Assembly (NCBI GenBank): GCA_964019055.1
Contig: OZ025212.1
Span: 5,338,766 to 5,402,765, forward strand
Reading direction: 5' to 3'
From: Anthopleura xanthogrammica
Taxonomy: Eukaryota; Cnidaria; Anthozoa; Actiniaria; Actiniidae
DNA: 64,000 bases
Shown: in pieces, positions 50,356 to 63,200 of the stretch
Position numbering within the stretch: position 1 is the stretch's first letter
How the letters are laid out: the number at the start of each line of letters is the position of its first letter
The notes under the pieces: model-generated
The model's database searches: none
Told to the model about the DNA's origin: nothing
Seen by the model: only the letters and a program-made list of their open reading frames with translations
Program-made: the position numbers and the translations under genes

Positions 50356-53300
50356 ATGCTGAAATTTTTAACTTCTAAATTCAGAAACCAATCTCTAAAC
50401 GAAGTCAGGCCATATGAACCTCAGGTATTGAGAATAGTAAGAATTTTGACAGTATTTTATAACGTTTTGGCTCAGTAATTGCTGTCGTAAATGAGTTGTA
50501 TTTGCGTCAAATTCATCATTTCATGTCTCGAGATTTTTTACAACTTGCTTTCTTACTCCAGGGGTTTTTACGACATGAGTCAGATCTGGAAGGTATGGAA
50601 CGATCAGAGGATGAAGATGAAGAGCTAAGGAACTTAAATCTAGAAGGTACATATATTTTCCTGTATTTTTTGCTTACTGTACTAATGTCTATTTTTAGCT
50701 CTTCACTGAGGTATGTTTTCGATTTCTTTCGTCTCAGGCTCAGTTTCTCTCAATAACAACATAGTGGAGACAGAGGAATTAAATTCTAAACCCCTTGTTC
50801 CAAACTTCAAAGAAAGTCCATCTCTAGACCAAGAAAACCTCCCCCCACCTTCACAGACCGAAGGAAGAAAAATAGTGGACAATAGTATTGCATTTTCACC
50901 GATCGACATACCGCACACAACACAGGATTGCAACAATCTCCTTGCAGAGAAACGAAAGTGGTCACAAGTCAGCAACAAACGCTTTCTGCATCAGCTGGGA
51001 TCAGGGAACGATAGTTCCTCAGATGACGAGATTAAAGAACTGTTTTCTAGTAAATCAAGCTCTGGAGTATTAAGCTCAAGCCCACCCGGCAAAGTCACGG
51101 TGTTATCTAAACATTCAGCATTTTGCGCCCAAGTTAGACCAACAGACGGACATTCGAGAAGAAAACACAGAGTCATAATTTGTGACGAGAGACCGTCGCT
51201 AAACTTCGAGAAAATGCAGCAGGTAACATTAATAATTTGCAACAAAATTTACACTTTTAAAATCTAAAATCATTTATCAGAGAGCTGAAGTAGTAAATAT
51301 CATTAGTGCGCACTACAGGAAATGGGTTCCAACACGAAATAGGCAGTGGGTTGATTTCACATCCTATCCCTTTAAATTGAAATAAGTTTCTATAAAAAAT
51401 GTACATAACTTATGTTTTAGACTATTTTTGTGAAAAAAATAGTGATTTTTCGAAACCTGAACTGTCAGCAATTCTGGGCTGTACAAAAAAAAAGAAAACA
51501 AACTCTTCGTATAAATTACTTTTGTGTAAAATGATTGACAGGTCTGAAACAATTTTATGCAACGCTGCTTTCGTCATGGATAGAGTTTCTGGCTGACCTT
51601 ATTTTCACCTTATCGACATTTTTTCAGAAATTCAATCTTAGTTTTGATGATAAGTATCTTGTAAGTGAAACACGTAGAATCGTATAAAAACTACGACGGT
51701 GGTGAATATATAGAATTTGGGTTAAAACTGTTGGAGTTGGTCAAAAAGTGCCGTGCATTTTCGAGTTCTATTTTTGTTCTTCGATCACTGATGGATAGGA
51801 AATTGAAACCTTGTAATGATTCTCTTAACAACAGCTGTTTTTTTCTGAAGCTAGCACTTGGATTTAGCACGTTTTCTTCGTGTGTAAACAATATGATGGA
51901 CGTACAATGGCTTAATTATTGCATGCCTCTCTGTTGCTCAGGGAATTCATGCATTTCAGCTTTTATTGGCAGATTTACTTTAATAATTGAGTTGTCGACA
52001 GTGTATGAAATGTTCATCCAGCCAGAATTTTCAATATCTTCTTTGCATGCAATAACCTTGAACCTTTTGTTTTCAAGAACTTTATTTTCGAGCCTTTTGT
52101 GCCTTGTTTTTTAAGTTCTATGAAATCTACTTATAACCTGCTTAATTTGAATTCAAAGTTGTCATGAATCTTTATTTTGAATGTTAACTTAGTGTGAACA
52201 GCTGCTAGTTTGAAAAACTCTCTTCCTTTCCATGATAAAAACTGTTTCCTGTTTGATTGTGTTTATATTGGATAGTAGATGTAGATTATTTGCTATTTCC
52301 TTTAGAACTTAAAAGCAAAAAGGTTCTATTTTGTTTTCTAACAAGGGAAAATTATCACAGATACCAAATAGAAATGAGCATAATTTTCAAGACTTCTGGT
52401 GGTAGTTTGTATTTGCTTGCTAACAGTTTAAGTAATTACATGTACTTGTACAAACCACAGACAGACATCTAGTCATATCACAGCCATCAAGAACTTTACT
52501 ATCACTCAGCTGATCATGTTTCGACCTATCATTAAACCTATATAACAAATCATATTGCTCAACTGCAAACCTAATGAATTGGCCAATCCCATCAATTTGT
52601 TATAATAGCTATGGGAGTATGATAGCCATTTCAAAAATAATTGTTGAATTAACCAGCTGTTTTTTGGTGAAATGACACTTTTTGGCCATGCCAGGCCACC
52701 AACGCTGGTCGTTTTAGATTGCAATTTTGTCCAGCCCATTACACTGAACCTACTGTATCATTTAACATCTTTTGTTATGTCTTTATTCTTATTTAAAATA
52801 TGCTTGGACCATGGCTTAAAAACTTCAAAATAAAGGATTTTAATTGCCTTTAAAGTATCAAAAAATTGTTTGAAAAAGCACCATCTACTATTCCAAGCCC
52901 AATATGTTTTGAAGATTTAGAAAGTTTCTTAAGAGGAAGCTGAAAATGTAGATTTTTTAATTACATTTTGCGTAGGCTTTAGTACAATACTTTTGTATTC
53001 ATTTATCGGCTGTGAGTGTGTGTGTCCATGCATAAATAATAAGTCATCAATTCTGTATAACTCCGATACATGGCATTAAGATTTTCTATTTCCCATGTTT
53101 AGTCGAATTACATCAAATAATATTGAAAGCCAACAATGAATTTGTTATTTTTAAAAGTATTAGGACACTTGGATTGAATTCACTTACTATTTTTCGGTGA
53201 AAATCTTGTAAGGTTTATAATCACAAAAGGTGCAAAGTGTATACCCTCAAGCTAGTAAGATATAGGATTAGAAAAGAAAACCCAAGATTATCAAAGTTGA

Positions 53301-55056
53301 AATCCATAGCTTTAAAGAGATATAGGATTTACATAAACATTCCCTTCTAAACTTATATTATATCAAGCTGATATATACCTAATTATGTTTCTGGAGCTTG
53401 GTGCTATTATTAGCTATTTATATTATGTTATTAACATTAAAGTTACTACTGAAAGTAATAAATAATCAACACCCATGCAACACTTTTAATACCTTTTTAA
53501 AACAAAGGCTGAGCCTCCTTGACATTGAACCTTACAAATTTCAGATTCAATTTAGGGGTCCTAAATTTTATTGTTCAAATTGTACAAAAGAATAATTCAA
53601 AAGAATAAGAGCTAAAAATTGTATTCTGTCTTGATGTGAGGTCGTGCATATTAATTTATTGATCTGCAATGTTGGTGAAGTGCATAAGACACTCAAAAAT
53701 ACTGCTCTTAGTAACTTTAATTTCTTTCCATTTATGACAGATGTTTCCTAGTGAATATTACTCCTAGTAAACGGCTAATTCTCATTCATGGAATTTTATT
53801 CCATTCAACAATCTAATTTTTCTTTTCTTTTCCTCAGAAAACGTTATTGAAAAAGTACTCCCATGGTGTCTCAAGACCAAGAGCAATTAGAATAAGAGTA
53901 AGGATACACCTTTGTTGCTAATACTAATTCATCTTGTAGACAATTGAGGGTAGCTAGCTACTGTCATTATAATAAAGTCTATTCCAAGCCGCATGCATTG
54001 CACAAAGCAAGCAAAAAGGAAACTTGCCTGACCAGTGCATTTTGCAAGAATTATAATGCATGTTCTCAACCTTGTTTAGAAAGGGCAGAGCTTAATATTG
54101 AATGCATGGTTTGTTTTTGACAAAGGAACCTTTGTCTCCAACTACGATAACGAGTACTGAATTTATTTAAGGCATCATCAAAATTGTTACACAAATTATG
54201 CTGGCTGGCAGCTTGCTTGGTGGGAGGTAGATATAAGGTCATCATTGCAGTCATAATTTGAACCTAACAAACTTGGGTGTTCAGATTAATTTGCTTTAAT
54301 CATGTGGCAGCCATATTGGTTGTTGAAACAATAGTTTTTGAATCCCGTGGGTCCCCTTGCCCTTGATTTGAGGTATTTGGGAACGTTCCAAACATAGGTT
54401 TTTGCTCTGACAGGAATAAACATGGTTATCATGTGATTAAAACCCATGCTCTACCATACATATTTTGCTCAGCTCACACCCCTATCACTGTTAGTATGGA
54501 CTTTGATCATACATTGCCATGATCATTCCCATGAGAATAAAAACCTTTGTTTAACCTATGCATAACCTTATCTTAAAGCACTCCAATGAGTGCAAGGCTA
54601 TGCAGGGGAAGTCTATCATTCTTGTCAACATGGCTGTCATGTGAAAAAGGTCATGTATATTTCACTGGCCATTATGATAGTCTCATGGTATAGTTACCAT
54701 GGTTACCCTCATTATCAAAGGTGGACTGGTCTGGTGCACCTAAATTCAACCTCATTGTTGCTTTTAAAAAAATCTGCAGACAACTGGCAATTTTTTATTT
54801 CCTGTCTGCAATAGACTAGCGATTACTGTGATCAGGGGGTCAAGTTTAGGAGTTTTGGGCACTTTTTTATGATTCAAGGTAGTACTATTTTGTTTATCAT
54901 GATGATGATAATTTTGTTTCTTGTTTTTAGAACATGTCACATTCAAATATGAAACATGGCTTCAGCTATGACCAAGCAATGCTGGTGTTCAAACCCATTG
55001 CTATGAATCCTGCATTCAACCTAGCACCAGTCGAAGAACCAGGAATTGTTTTCTGA
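50356..55056 (+). CDS. Uncharacterised 274-residue protein
   Basis: Five coding exons chain in phase: 50356-50424, 50562-50646, 50738-51222, 53838-53897, 54931-55056 (825 nt with stop). I do not recognise the family. The protein is polar and probably largely disordered: acidic patch SEDEDEE at 38-44, EKRKWSQVSNKRF at 122-134, then a Ser/Asp stretch SSSDDEIKELF at 144-154, resembling CK2-type sites. A basic cluster SRRKHR lies at 191-196. The C-terminal 70 residues look most constrained: ERPSLNFEKMQQ, KKYSHGVSRPRAIRIR (218-233) and FSYDQAMLVFKPI before the final EEPGIVF. There is no signal peptide, membrane span or known catalytic motif. A nuclear regulatory protein is a guess from composition. 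The start is the first ATG of its exon; upstream sequence in that exon appears to be 5' UTR. Confidence 0.75.
53900..54930. other. Intron with dispersed repeat
   Basis: Last intron of the orphan gene. Positions 54350-54440 (GTCCCCTTGCCCTTGATTTG, GTTCCAAACATAGGTTTTTG) match 23840-23935 in NEK9 intron 18, showing a shared repeat family. Confidence 0.6.
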
Positions 55057-58000
55057 GAAGAGGAAAGTACTATAAACATGGCTGACCTAATCCATATCGC
55101 ACAATGGTCAGCACCTCCGGTCCATATCCATCCTGTTTCTAGGTAATTACAAAAACAGTGCATATAAACACATGTATCGATCCCATTTTAGGCCATTTTG
55201 CATTGAAAATTATAGCCTTACTAAGGAAAAAGTTCTTTTCTTTAAAAAAAAATTATGTTTCTTTTAGAAACGTGCTATTGTTGCGGCATGTCGGACTTAT
55301 TAGGTCCAAAGTATATATTGCTTTAGCATGTTATTGCCATTTGATGGTATACTCTAGATCTTACATAGATATAAAGATAGGTATTATATTACAGAATGCG
55401 TTTGAAGTCTTTAAAAAGCTTTTAGTTTTTCGTCATTATTACGGAATTTAATATTGCAAGTGCTTTTTAAGGGGAACTAAGGTGATGACTATAGTGTTAT
55501 TCTTTGACTACATTTTGACACGGTGCACGGTATTATCAAAACCAAAAACCTAGTTTCAAAAAAAGAGTTTATAAGACATTAATAATAACTAATAGTAAAT
55601 GTGACTGTGAATAAACCACACTGGATATTTTTGGAAGTTGTTGGCAAACTTCTTGCGCCAGCCTATACTGACCAACTCCTGACTTTAAGTGTGGATTGCT
55701 CACATTCACTAATAATTAAATATTAATTATCAATCCATGGGATTTACTAGTTAAGTTTGGTTGCCACGGTAGCACTGAAGTATTCCTTAAAGATACCTCT
55801 TTGATGGATTATAGAATTCCAGTTGTTTGAGGATCAGATATTTACTGAATTTTGTACTGATATTGGAGACAGACATTAAGTGTCGGCAGTTTAGGGGACT
55901 TAAACCTGGTGTAAAAACCTGTAAATGACATCACAATAGCCAAAAAATTTTAACTATTCAAACCTAAGCCCAATTTAACAACAGAACATACAGACAATAA
56001 ATCCTTACACCAGGTGAACCTAGTTAAGTTTTGGCACAATCACTCAAAAATTAAATATGCATGCATTAAATATCCACATACTTTTACAACTAAACTTGTC
56101 ATTTTGCCAGCCTACAAAACAAGAACCCTTGTATTTAAAAGTTTTTCTACTTAAAAAATTCACATCATCCAGTCACTCATTCACCAATTACCTACTCTAC
56201 CTGACATACTAGAACTTTTTGTGGTTTTATTGTTTCGTACTTGAATAGTTCAGCAAAAAAACAAATGGAATTCTTACTTAACTGTTTAAGAAAGGAAGCT
56301 GGCTTCCTTTTAACTATTGTATAGAAATGAACTGTTAAATAATAAATGAGTCACTGCTGGACTTATTCTGTCTTACACCCATTTTCATAATTATGTCACT
56401 GCTGATGATTAAAATTTTACTAGATGAGACCATTGGAAATTTGAATGGCAGAAGCTAGAAACCCAGACGACTTGAATTATAGCTAGTTGGTCACGTAATT
56501 ATAAAAATGGGTATAATCTACTGGAAACATGTTTTGTGTAATCTAAAGAAAGCCTGACATAGTGTGTAGAATTTGTTATCCTGGCTATAATAATCTACAG
56601 TCTTTTGTTTGATTCATTTTATTTACAAACAGAAATACTTTTGTTGGCTGGTATTTCTCTTTGTTTTGCTCTCAAAGCAGGTAGAAAAGTCTATATTGGT
56701 TTAAGTTAAATTAAGTCCTTTGTGTGGAATAAGATATGCTTTGTGATTACTCCAAAGGACGCTGTGCTTTAAGAAGCTGTTACATGAAACTTTAAGTTGA
56801 AACTCTTGACAACCATGTTTGAAGACAATAGTATTGATCAATTCACCGTGGTTTGACACGTCATTAAAAACCTTTCTTGCCAAGATAAACTTTCAGGAAC
56901 AAGTATATATATCATCTAGTTTCTGCTCATAAACTGAAACTTGAACTGTTGCGACAAGGTTCACAAGGAAGTATGCTGTGTGGCAACCCAGCCTTGTGAA
57001 ACTGCCAAGTCTTGCAGCACTTTGCACACAATTTTTCAGCTAAACGTTTTACCATGTAACAGCAACTTGAAGCTCTGCCCAAATGTTAAATGATATGATT
57101 AGAAAAACCTTCCTTTCTGTATTATCACTGGTTATTTGAACTGCTTTATGTTGTTGTATTAACCATCAAACCTTTTAGACGTCTGGGGTTTTATGCTTCA
57201 GCCAATTCAAAATTCACTTAATCAATTGATGGATGAAAGCCAAAAAAGCACATGTTCCATGTGTGGAACTTTGTTGATTGCAAAAAGTTATAAAACACTA
57301 AAAATTTAACATGTGAGCTTGATTTGAAGGGTAAATTAATTGTGTTGATTGAAGGGGATTCTAAAAACTTTATAGCATAATTATGGCTCTGGAAAACATC
57401 TTCACTTCCATTTCAAGAATTTCCAAACTAAACCTATTTTTAGGATTATCTGTAAAAAAATTACTAGGAAGATATACCATTACATGTAACCTAAAATTGT
57501 AATTCCTTATTGATGGAGGTTTGGATGTTTTCTGGAAATATCCAGTGTAGTCTTTTCAAGTGATTCATTCTATGGTGTATATATTTGCCACCTGATTTAG
57601 TTGGACTGGGTTTTTTCATTTTATAAAGAGTGCACCTGCTTTTGTGTGAAAAATACTTGGAATTGAGTTGCTCTTTTACCTTGCTATTAACAAAATTTGT
57701 TTAAAAAATTATTACTGTGGAAATATTCCAACCGAGACAAAATCGCACAAAGTATAGATATTAACCAATCATAATGTAGAATAAAAACAAAGCAATCCTG
57801 ATTGGCTGTAATTTTCATTCTCCATTTTGATTGGCTAACTTTGTAATTAACATTCCCAATTTACATTTCCCACATAAACACTTTCTCTAAACATTTTTTT
57901 CATAACTCATAAAAATTAATATAAAATTATTTCTTGGTGAGATAAGTTTGTGAAAGAGCCACTCAGTTTCCAAGATTCTTAATAGTTTGATGCAAAACAG

Positions 58001-58240
58001 ATTAATATTTATCATAGATATTTATATATTATAAGGATTTTGTATATATATTTTTTAAAGACAGAGAGAGCCAAGTGAGTGTGCCAGTTTTCTGAGAGGG
58101 TATTTATTCACCTAACCTAGAATCTCTATCTCTCTTGAGATTTAGTTCTTACTTTTAGTGTTCATTAAATGGCAACCAGGTATTTGACCTGTTAATTAAT
58201 AAATAAAACACTTTACAAATATATTGTTTGTTTGTGTACT
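55057..58240 (+). other. Orphan-gene 3' UTR and/or spacer
   Basis: No coding features. The overlapping AATAAATAAA at about 58198-58207 is a candidate distal poly(A) signal, with earlier variants. CCAAT/ATTGG words cluster at 57765-57835. The boundary between UTR and spacer cannot be set from sequence alone. Confidence 0.4.
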
Positions 58241-58261
58241 GCATTTTGTCACTATCTGTTT

Positions 58262-58535
58262 GTTTTTTGGGCCGATCAAAATCAGGGCACCCCTTATATA
58301 CTCGCAGATTGAACCCTAAAACAATGACTGGGCAAATAAAAATATTACTCACAGATAACCCAGAAATGGACCTCTTGGCTGATCAAACATTGGAGTAGGG
58401 TCTTGTGGAGGAAAGAAAACTGTAATGAACCCAGAGAGAAAAACCCTTGAATCAATGGACATGCTATATGGAGTGCAGGAATTGAACCCTGAGATCCCTG
58501 GAGTGAAAGGCAGAGTATACCCTGATACCCCCTTG
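58262..58535 (-). repeat. SINE copy with two tail units
   Basis: Tail-like units GGGCCGATCAAAATCAGGGC and GGCTGATCAAACATTGGAG, then GAACCCAGAGAGAAAAACCC and a degraded head GAATTGAACCCTGAGATCCC, whose minus strand gives a B-box-like sequence. Confidence 0.6.
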
Positions 58536-58979
58536 GTTCACTACAGAAATATGGTAGTATGTGACTCCTGCTAACATGGATCTCACTACTGCAGTTATGG
58601 GTTCAATCCTCCTTCCGTGTCTAGGTAACTGGCATTGTTATACACCAACTGTCAAAGTCCATTTTTCTCATACTCTGATTGGGGGAGAGGGTATCACGTG
58701 AATGTGAACAAGTCTCTATGTTTCCTGGGCAACAGCTCTCAGTGGGCAATAATATGTTATCTACCGGGAAATAACGAAACCGGAGGTGATTTCACTGGGA
58801 AACGTAACTTTTTCTAAGCTTTTAATGTCAAATAATTTAAAGTGTTGAATACTTTTTTGTGTCCTTTGACCATTTGTATATAACAAAACACTTATTGTCT
58901 GGAACCTCAGGAAACCAGTGTGTTTTGAGTATTCATTAATAGAGGTTTTGCACCATCATGTGCCGGCACCCATAATACA

Positions 58980-59360
58980 GCTTGGGCTGCCTGTGGTTAG
59001 ATGGCAGAACAATGAAATCCCTTTCCTCTCAGGAATTGAATTCTTTCTCATGTAAAACTATTGTATATTAATTTTGTTCCTGCCATGCAACATGGCTGCC
59101 GTCAAGTGATGGTGCAAAACCTCTATAGGCCTTTTCTGATCATCAGTTAACAAGGGGGCATTTGCATTTGATGAAAAGAAACCAGTAATGCTGCAGTAAT
59201 TTCCTTATTTTTCACTTACCAATGTGCAGGTTGCATGTGGCCAACATGTCAGCATTTATCTGTGAATGTTCTCATTGTTTGAATTGGGCTCCCTGTGTTT
59301 GAGTTGGTTTTGACTCGTTGGGCTGCCTGTGTTATTGAGACATCATCAAAAATGGGCTAC
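58980..59360. repeat. Cluster of GGGCTGCCTGTG repeats
   Basis: GGGCTGCCTGTG, GGGCTCCCTGTG, GGGCTGCCTGTG and GGGCTACCTGTG occur at about 58985, 59286, 59321 and 59353, in the region upstream of the first phosphatase gene. Related words end the MITE at 23414-23580. Confidence 0.45.
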
Positions 59361-59561
59361 CTGTGTCAAGTCTTCGTTTAAAGCTGCCGAAGGAAGGTGA
59401 ATGTTATTCAGAAATGCGTTTAAAGATTTCGGCCCAGGTAACCTAGAACAGCTCTGAAAAAAAGTTCTAGAAGAATTTCAAAGCAATAAGAATATGATCG
59501 ATTAGTAATTTTTAACAAAAATCCCTACAAATTGCACCTCTGAATCTCAATCTGAAGCAGA

Positions 59562-60514
59562 ATGGGGCAGTGTGAATGTCATTCTGAAACCCCTCGTCTC
59601 GTCTCTGTCCAAGATCTTAAAAATATTATCGTTGCAGACTATGGCGACAAGTATAAGAGATGGAACAGATACGATGAAGTGTTCGACAATATCTTTATAG
59701 GAGGAGAGTAAGTACTACAGTGAGAGTTACTCTACTCTTCACCGAGATTTAATGCACCTATCAATGGTTTGCACCTTTTTGACATTTTCAGGTTTTCAAA
59801 TTTTCCACCATTGTGGATGTCAAAATCCCTACCCAGGTAGAGCTTCACAAAGTCAAATTTCTGCCGTTGCCCTATCCAACTATTCAAGGATGTCACAGGA
59901 ATCCTAGAATTAATGATGAAAAATGTCTGCGTTTATTGTACTACTAGCCTGTGTAGCGGCCCTAAGGGGTTAAGGGGTTAAGGGGAGGGGGTAGAGGAGA
60001 AAAGGAGACTGATATGTAGTCGGAAACCTGTAGTTGTATGTCGATATAAAGGTTACTTACATTAACTTTCACCAACAGGCCAATAGCTCAAGATGAAGAT
60101 AAACTACAGGAGCTTGGCATTACTCATGTCCTAAATGCAGCCAAAGGAAAGAACAGCTTCACCCAAGTTGACACAAATGCAAAGTTTTACAAAAGTGGAA
60201 TTGTTTTTTGTGGTATTCCAGCCCTGGACATGCCATCTTACGAGATAAACAAGCACTTTAAAGAGGCCTCAGATTTCATTGCAAGAGCTGTTGGTTCCAA
60301 GAAAACTGGTCAAAGAGGTGGAAGGATTTTTGTTCATTGCGTTGCAGGCATCAGTCGCTCTGCAACTCTTATTATAGCATACCTCATGACTTATCAAGAT
60401 ATCAACTTAACTGATGCAGTACGAATGTTAAGGACAAAAAGAAAAATATGTCCAAATCTTGGGTTTCAACAGCAGTTGATTGACTATGCAGCTAAAATTG
60501 ACCGATGTAGATGA
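59562..60514 (+). CDS. DUSP3-like dual-specificity phosphatase, copy A
   Basis: Atypical dual-specificity phosphatase, dephosphorylating phospho-Tyr and phospho-Ser/Thr; the substrate is unknown. Two exons, 59562-59707 and 60079-60514, give 193 residues, close to DUSP3/VHR (185). The order is typical: YDEVFDNIFIGGE (37-49), LGITHVLNAAKG, general acid Asp99 in GIPALDMP, and the signature HCVAGISRS (His135, Cys136, Arg142), then AYLMTYQDINLTDAV and NLGFQQQLIDYAAK. All catalytic residues are intact. The N-terminus MGQC puts Gly2 next to Cys4, which could permit lipid anchoring, but residue 6 is not Ser/Thr, so myristoylation is uncertain. Start chosen because the paralogue also has MGQC at this point. 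DUSP3, DUSP13 and DUSP26 orthology cannot be separated by eye. Confidence 0.92.
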
Positions 60515-60728
60515 TAAATTATAGATATTAGCCTTGATCAAGCTGTAAATATTCTAGTATCTTTTTAATTAAAATGTGTTGCCCTGGAGGGAACAGCCCT
60601 TTGCAAATAGGGCATGGCATGATCTCGATCCAGGATCCAGAGTTTTTTTGTTCCGGGTTCGAATTTTCTCCTGTTCCACAAAGTTGACCTTCAGTTGGCC
60701 GTTGGTTGTAATGGCGGATGGTGGCGAG

Positions 60729-61833
60729 ATGGGTCAATGTGTAATGCACAAAAACCCTTGTCTTGTTTCAGTAAAAGATCTCATGCACATCATATTGGCA
60801 CCAGATAACGATAACTCCAAAGGCTTTGAGAGAAGACCGTTTGACGAAGTCTACGATAACATTTTCCTTGGCGGAGAGTAAGTAAGCTTTAATATTTTGA
60901 TTCACTTCATACGTTTATTAAATATTTGGAACTCTCTCAAGTGTAAACAAAAGATCTCAGGAAAAATGAAATCTGTAATACTTTTATGTGTAATTCAGTG
61001 ATATTTTTGCCGCTATAATATGTAAAGATTTTTCGAAAACATAGTGAATTTAACCGCGAACAAATTGGCGGGAATGTTAAAAACCCTTGGAAGGTTCTTC
61101 TATTCCAAGACCTATTCCCTGGTTCAGTAAAACTTTTTTAAATTAATGTTTAGAAGCAAACTAAAGATAATGTTGTAATAATTTCTATCACCATCTTCGT
61201 AATATCTTCATGTTTCTGAAACATTTCCAGCTCTTTTCCTTCTCTTCATAATAATTTTGTACTGGGTCATATATAGTGTTCACCCCTCCCCTGGTGGTTA
61301 GGTCAGCCGGGTTGTTCCTTCTTGAGGCAATGGTTATTATTTCTTAGGCTTATGCCCAATGGTTTTATTCCTTTTTTAATCAAACAACTGTTCCTAGGCA
61401 AACAGCTGTAAATGAAAGTGATTTACAACAACTTGGTATCACTCACATCCTAAATGCTGCTAAAGGAACGAAAAAATTCTCCCATGTCAATACAAATGCT
61501 GACTTCTACAAGAGTGGAATTATATTCCATGGGATTCCAGCCACTGATATCATGACATTTAAGATTAACAAGTACTTCAAAGAAGCGTCGAACTTCATTG
61601 AAAGTGCAGTTGGATCAAAGGAAGGTGGCAAGAAGGATGGAAAAGTTTATGTGCACTGTAAGGAAGGAGTAAGTCGCTCAGCCACTCTTGTGCTTGCGTA
61701 TCTAGTAACGTGGCAAGACATGAACCTTACTGATGCTTTTTGGACTGTAAAGAGCAAAAGGAAAATAAGCCCAAACCCTGGCTTTCTACAACAATTAATT
61801 GATTATGCAACTAAGCTAGATCGCTGTCGTTGA
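60729..61833 (+). CDS. DUSP3-like dual-specificity phosphatase, copy B
   Basis: Tandem paralogue of copy A, with exons 60729-60877 and 61398-61833 and the intron at the same codon and phase (GA|G after the IFLGG motif). 194 residues from MGQC. An in-frame ATG at 60711 (MADGGE) would add six residues, and another at 60576 is possible but adds a non-family leader. Asp100 (GIPATDIM) and HCKEGVSRS (His136, Cys137, Arg143) are present, so it should be active. HCKEGVSRS is closer to VHR's HCREGYSRS than copy A's HCVAGISRS. Its 5' end is only about 200 bp past copy A's stop, with only an ATTAAA variant at about 60567 as possible poly(A) signal between them, so co-transcription or read-through is possible. 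Confidence 0.9.
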
Positions 61834-63200
61834 AGAGGTAGACTTGGCCTGGGTTTTCAGCTTTATTAGTATTAGGGAATTCCTAACTCCGGTATTCAGT
61901 TGTATCTCCAACCATATTTATATATATAAAGTATCTTGTGTTTTGAATTTATGGATTGTCCAGCATGTTGCCACCAGCATATCTGAATTTTGGTTAAAGA
62001 GACCTCACATAATTATTAGCTACTGTATGATGTCACATACGATAACAAAGAATATTGCCATCATAGAGGGAAGATATCAGGTATATATTTGGTACTGTCG
62101 ATTGCATCTACCTGTTAGCACATGTACAAAAAACATGTTTTGTCTTGCCGGCAAACGTAAAAGTTTCATGTACCACAGTTAAATTTTTTAAGTACCTGTC
62201 GTGTTTATTACTAATTATAATGCGACTTTTTTCTCATGACAAATTTCACTTTCACAGACAAGAAAATTTTAGTTTTGTTGTGAAGTACGACATTTTTTCT
62301 CAAAAAGTTGGCATATACAAGCAAATCTTTGTCACTTAGTGCAAAAAATCATTGATACTTCTTTGTTTGGTCATCTTGGAAGTCCTTGAGTGAGCAGGAA
62401 AAACTTTTAACTGTGGCACGCGAAACTTTGAAGTTTTCTGGCATGACAAAACATGTTTTTCATACAAGCATTAACAGGTATTCCGATTGCAAGTGATAAA
62501 GAAATTCCCAGGTGAAAATGGCTGTCTAGTCATGGTAATTTCCTTATTGCTCAATTGGAATGAACTCGGCCCACTGGAAGATTGATTGATGGAAGCCAAA
62601 TTGCCAGATGTCTGGAATCAGTAGGTCACAGAAATATGAAAAGTGCTGTAAGATCAGAGTATCTAGAGTTAATCTTTTGGATCTCTGTTCTATCACTAAG
62701 GAAACATTGAGCTGGACAATTTGAATTAAGTTCTTTTTATTTCAATATTCAATATTTAACTTCTTCACGTATCAATAAAATAATTCAATTTCATCATGTA
62801 TATATAGTATATTTAATCAATTCATTACTATAGGAAAACACACTTTTTATTCTTGGTCAGAATAATCTTTTATTCATATTCTATTTCTCACTAGTAGTAA
62901 ATGATAAGAAATCTTAGCTCTACCATTTATACAAAATTCACTCATGTTCACATTCATAGATAAACTATTTCCCATATAAATTATACCACTTCATGCATAT
63001 ACCAATTCTTAGTAAACTCTATGAAGATAAAACTGTATTAAAACAGATATTTTCAAGAATTTATTCTTGAGATTCACTTATTATGTTAGTATTGTAAAAT
63101 AATTTCAGCACCAAAATATAATTTTCAATAAAACTCTGAGAAATTGATCTATAATAATTTTTGTAAAAGTATATTAATTTGTGAATGAGTGTGTGAACAT
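61834..63200. other. DUSP-B and ZC2HC1-like 3' UTRs and convergent spacer
   Basis: No coding features. CAATAAAATAA near 62775 may serve DUSP-B. Positions 62507-62655 hold a copy of the repeat at 63628-63840 (GAATGAACTCGGCCCACTGG, GTCACAGAAATATGAAAAGT). Confidence 0.5.

Noticed and set aside
51665..52114. 149-residue frame in orphan-gene intron 4
   Set aside because: Starts mid-intron with no acceptor and has low-complexity hydrophobic composition; the exon chain skips it cleanly.
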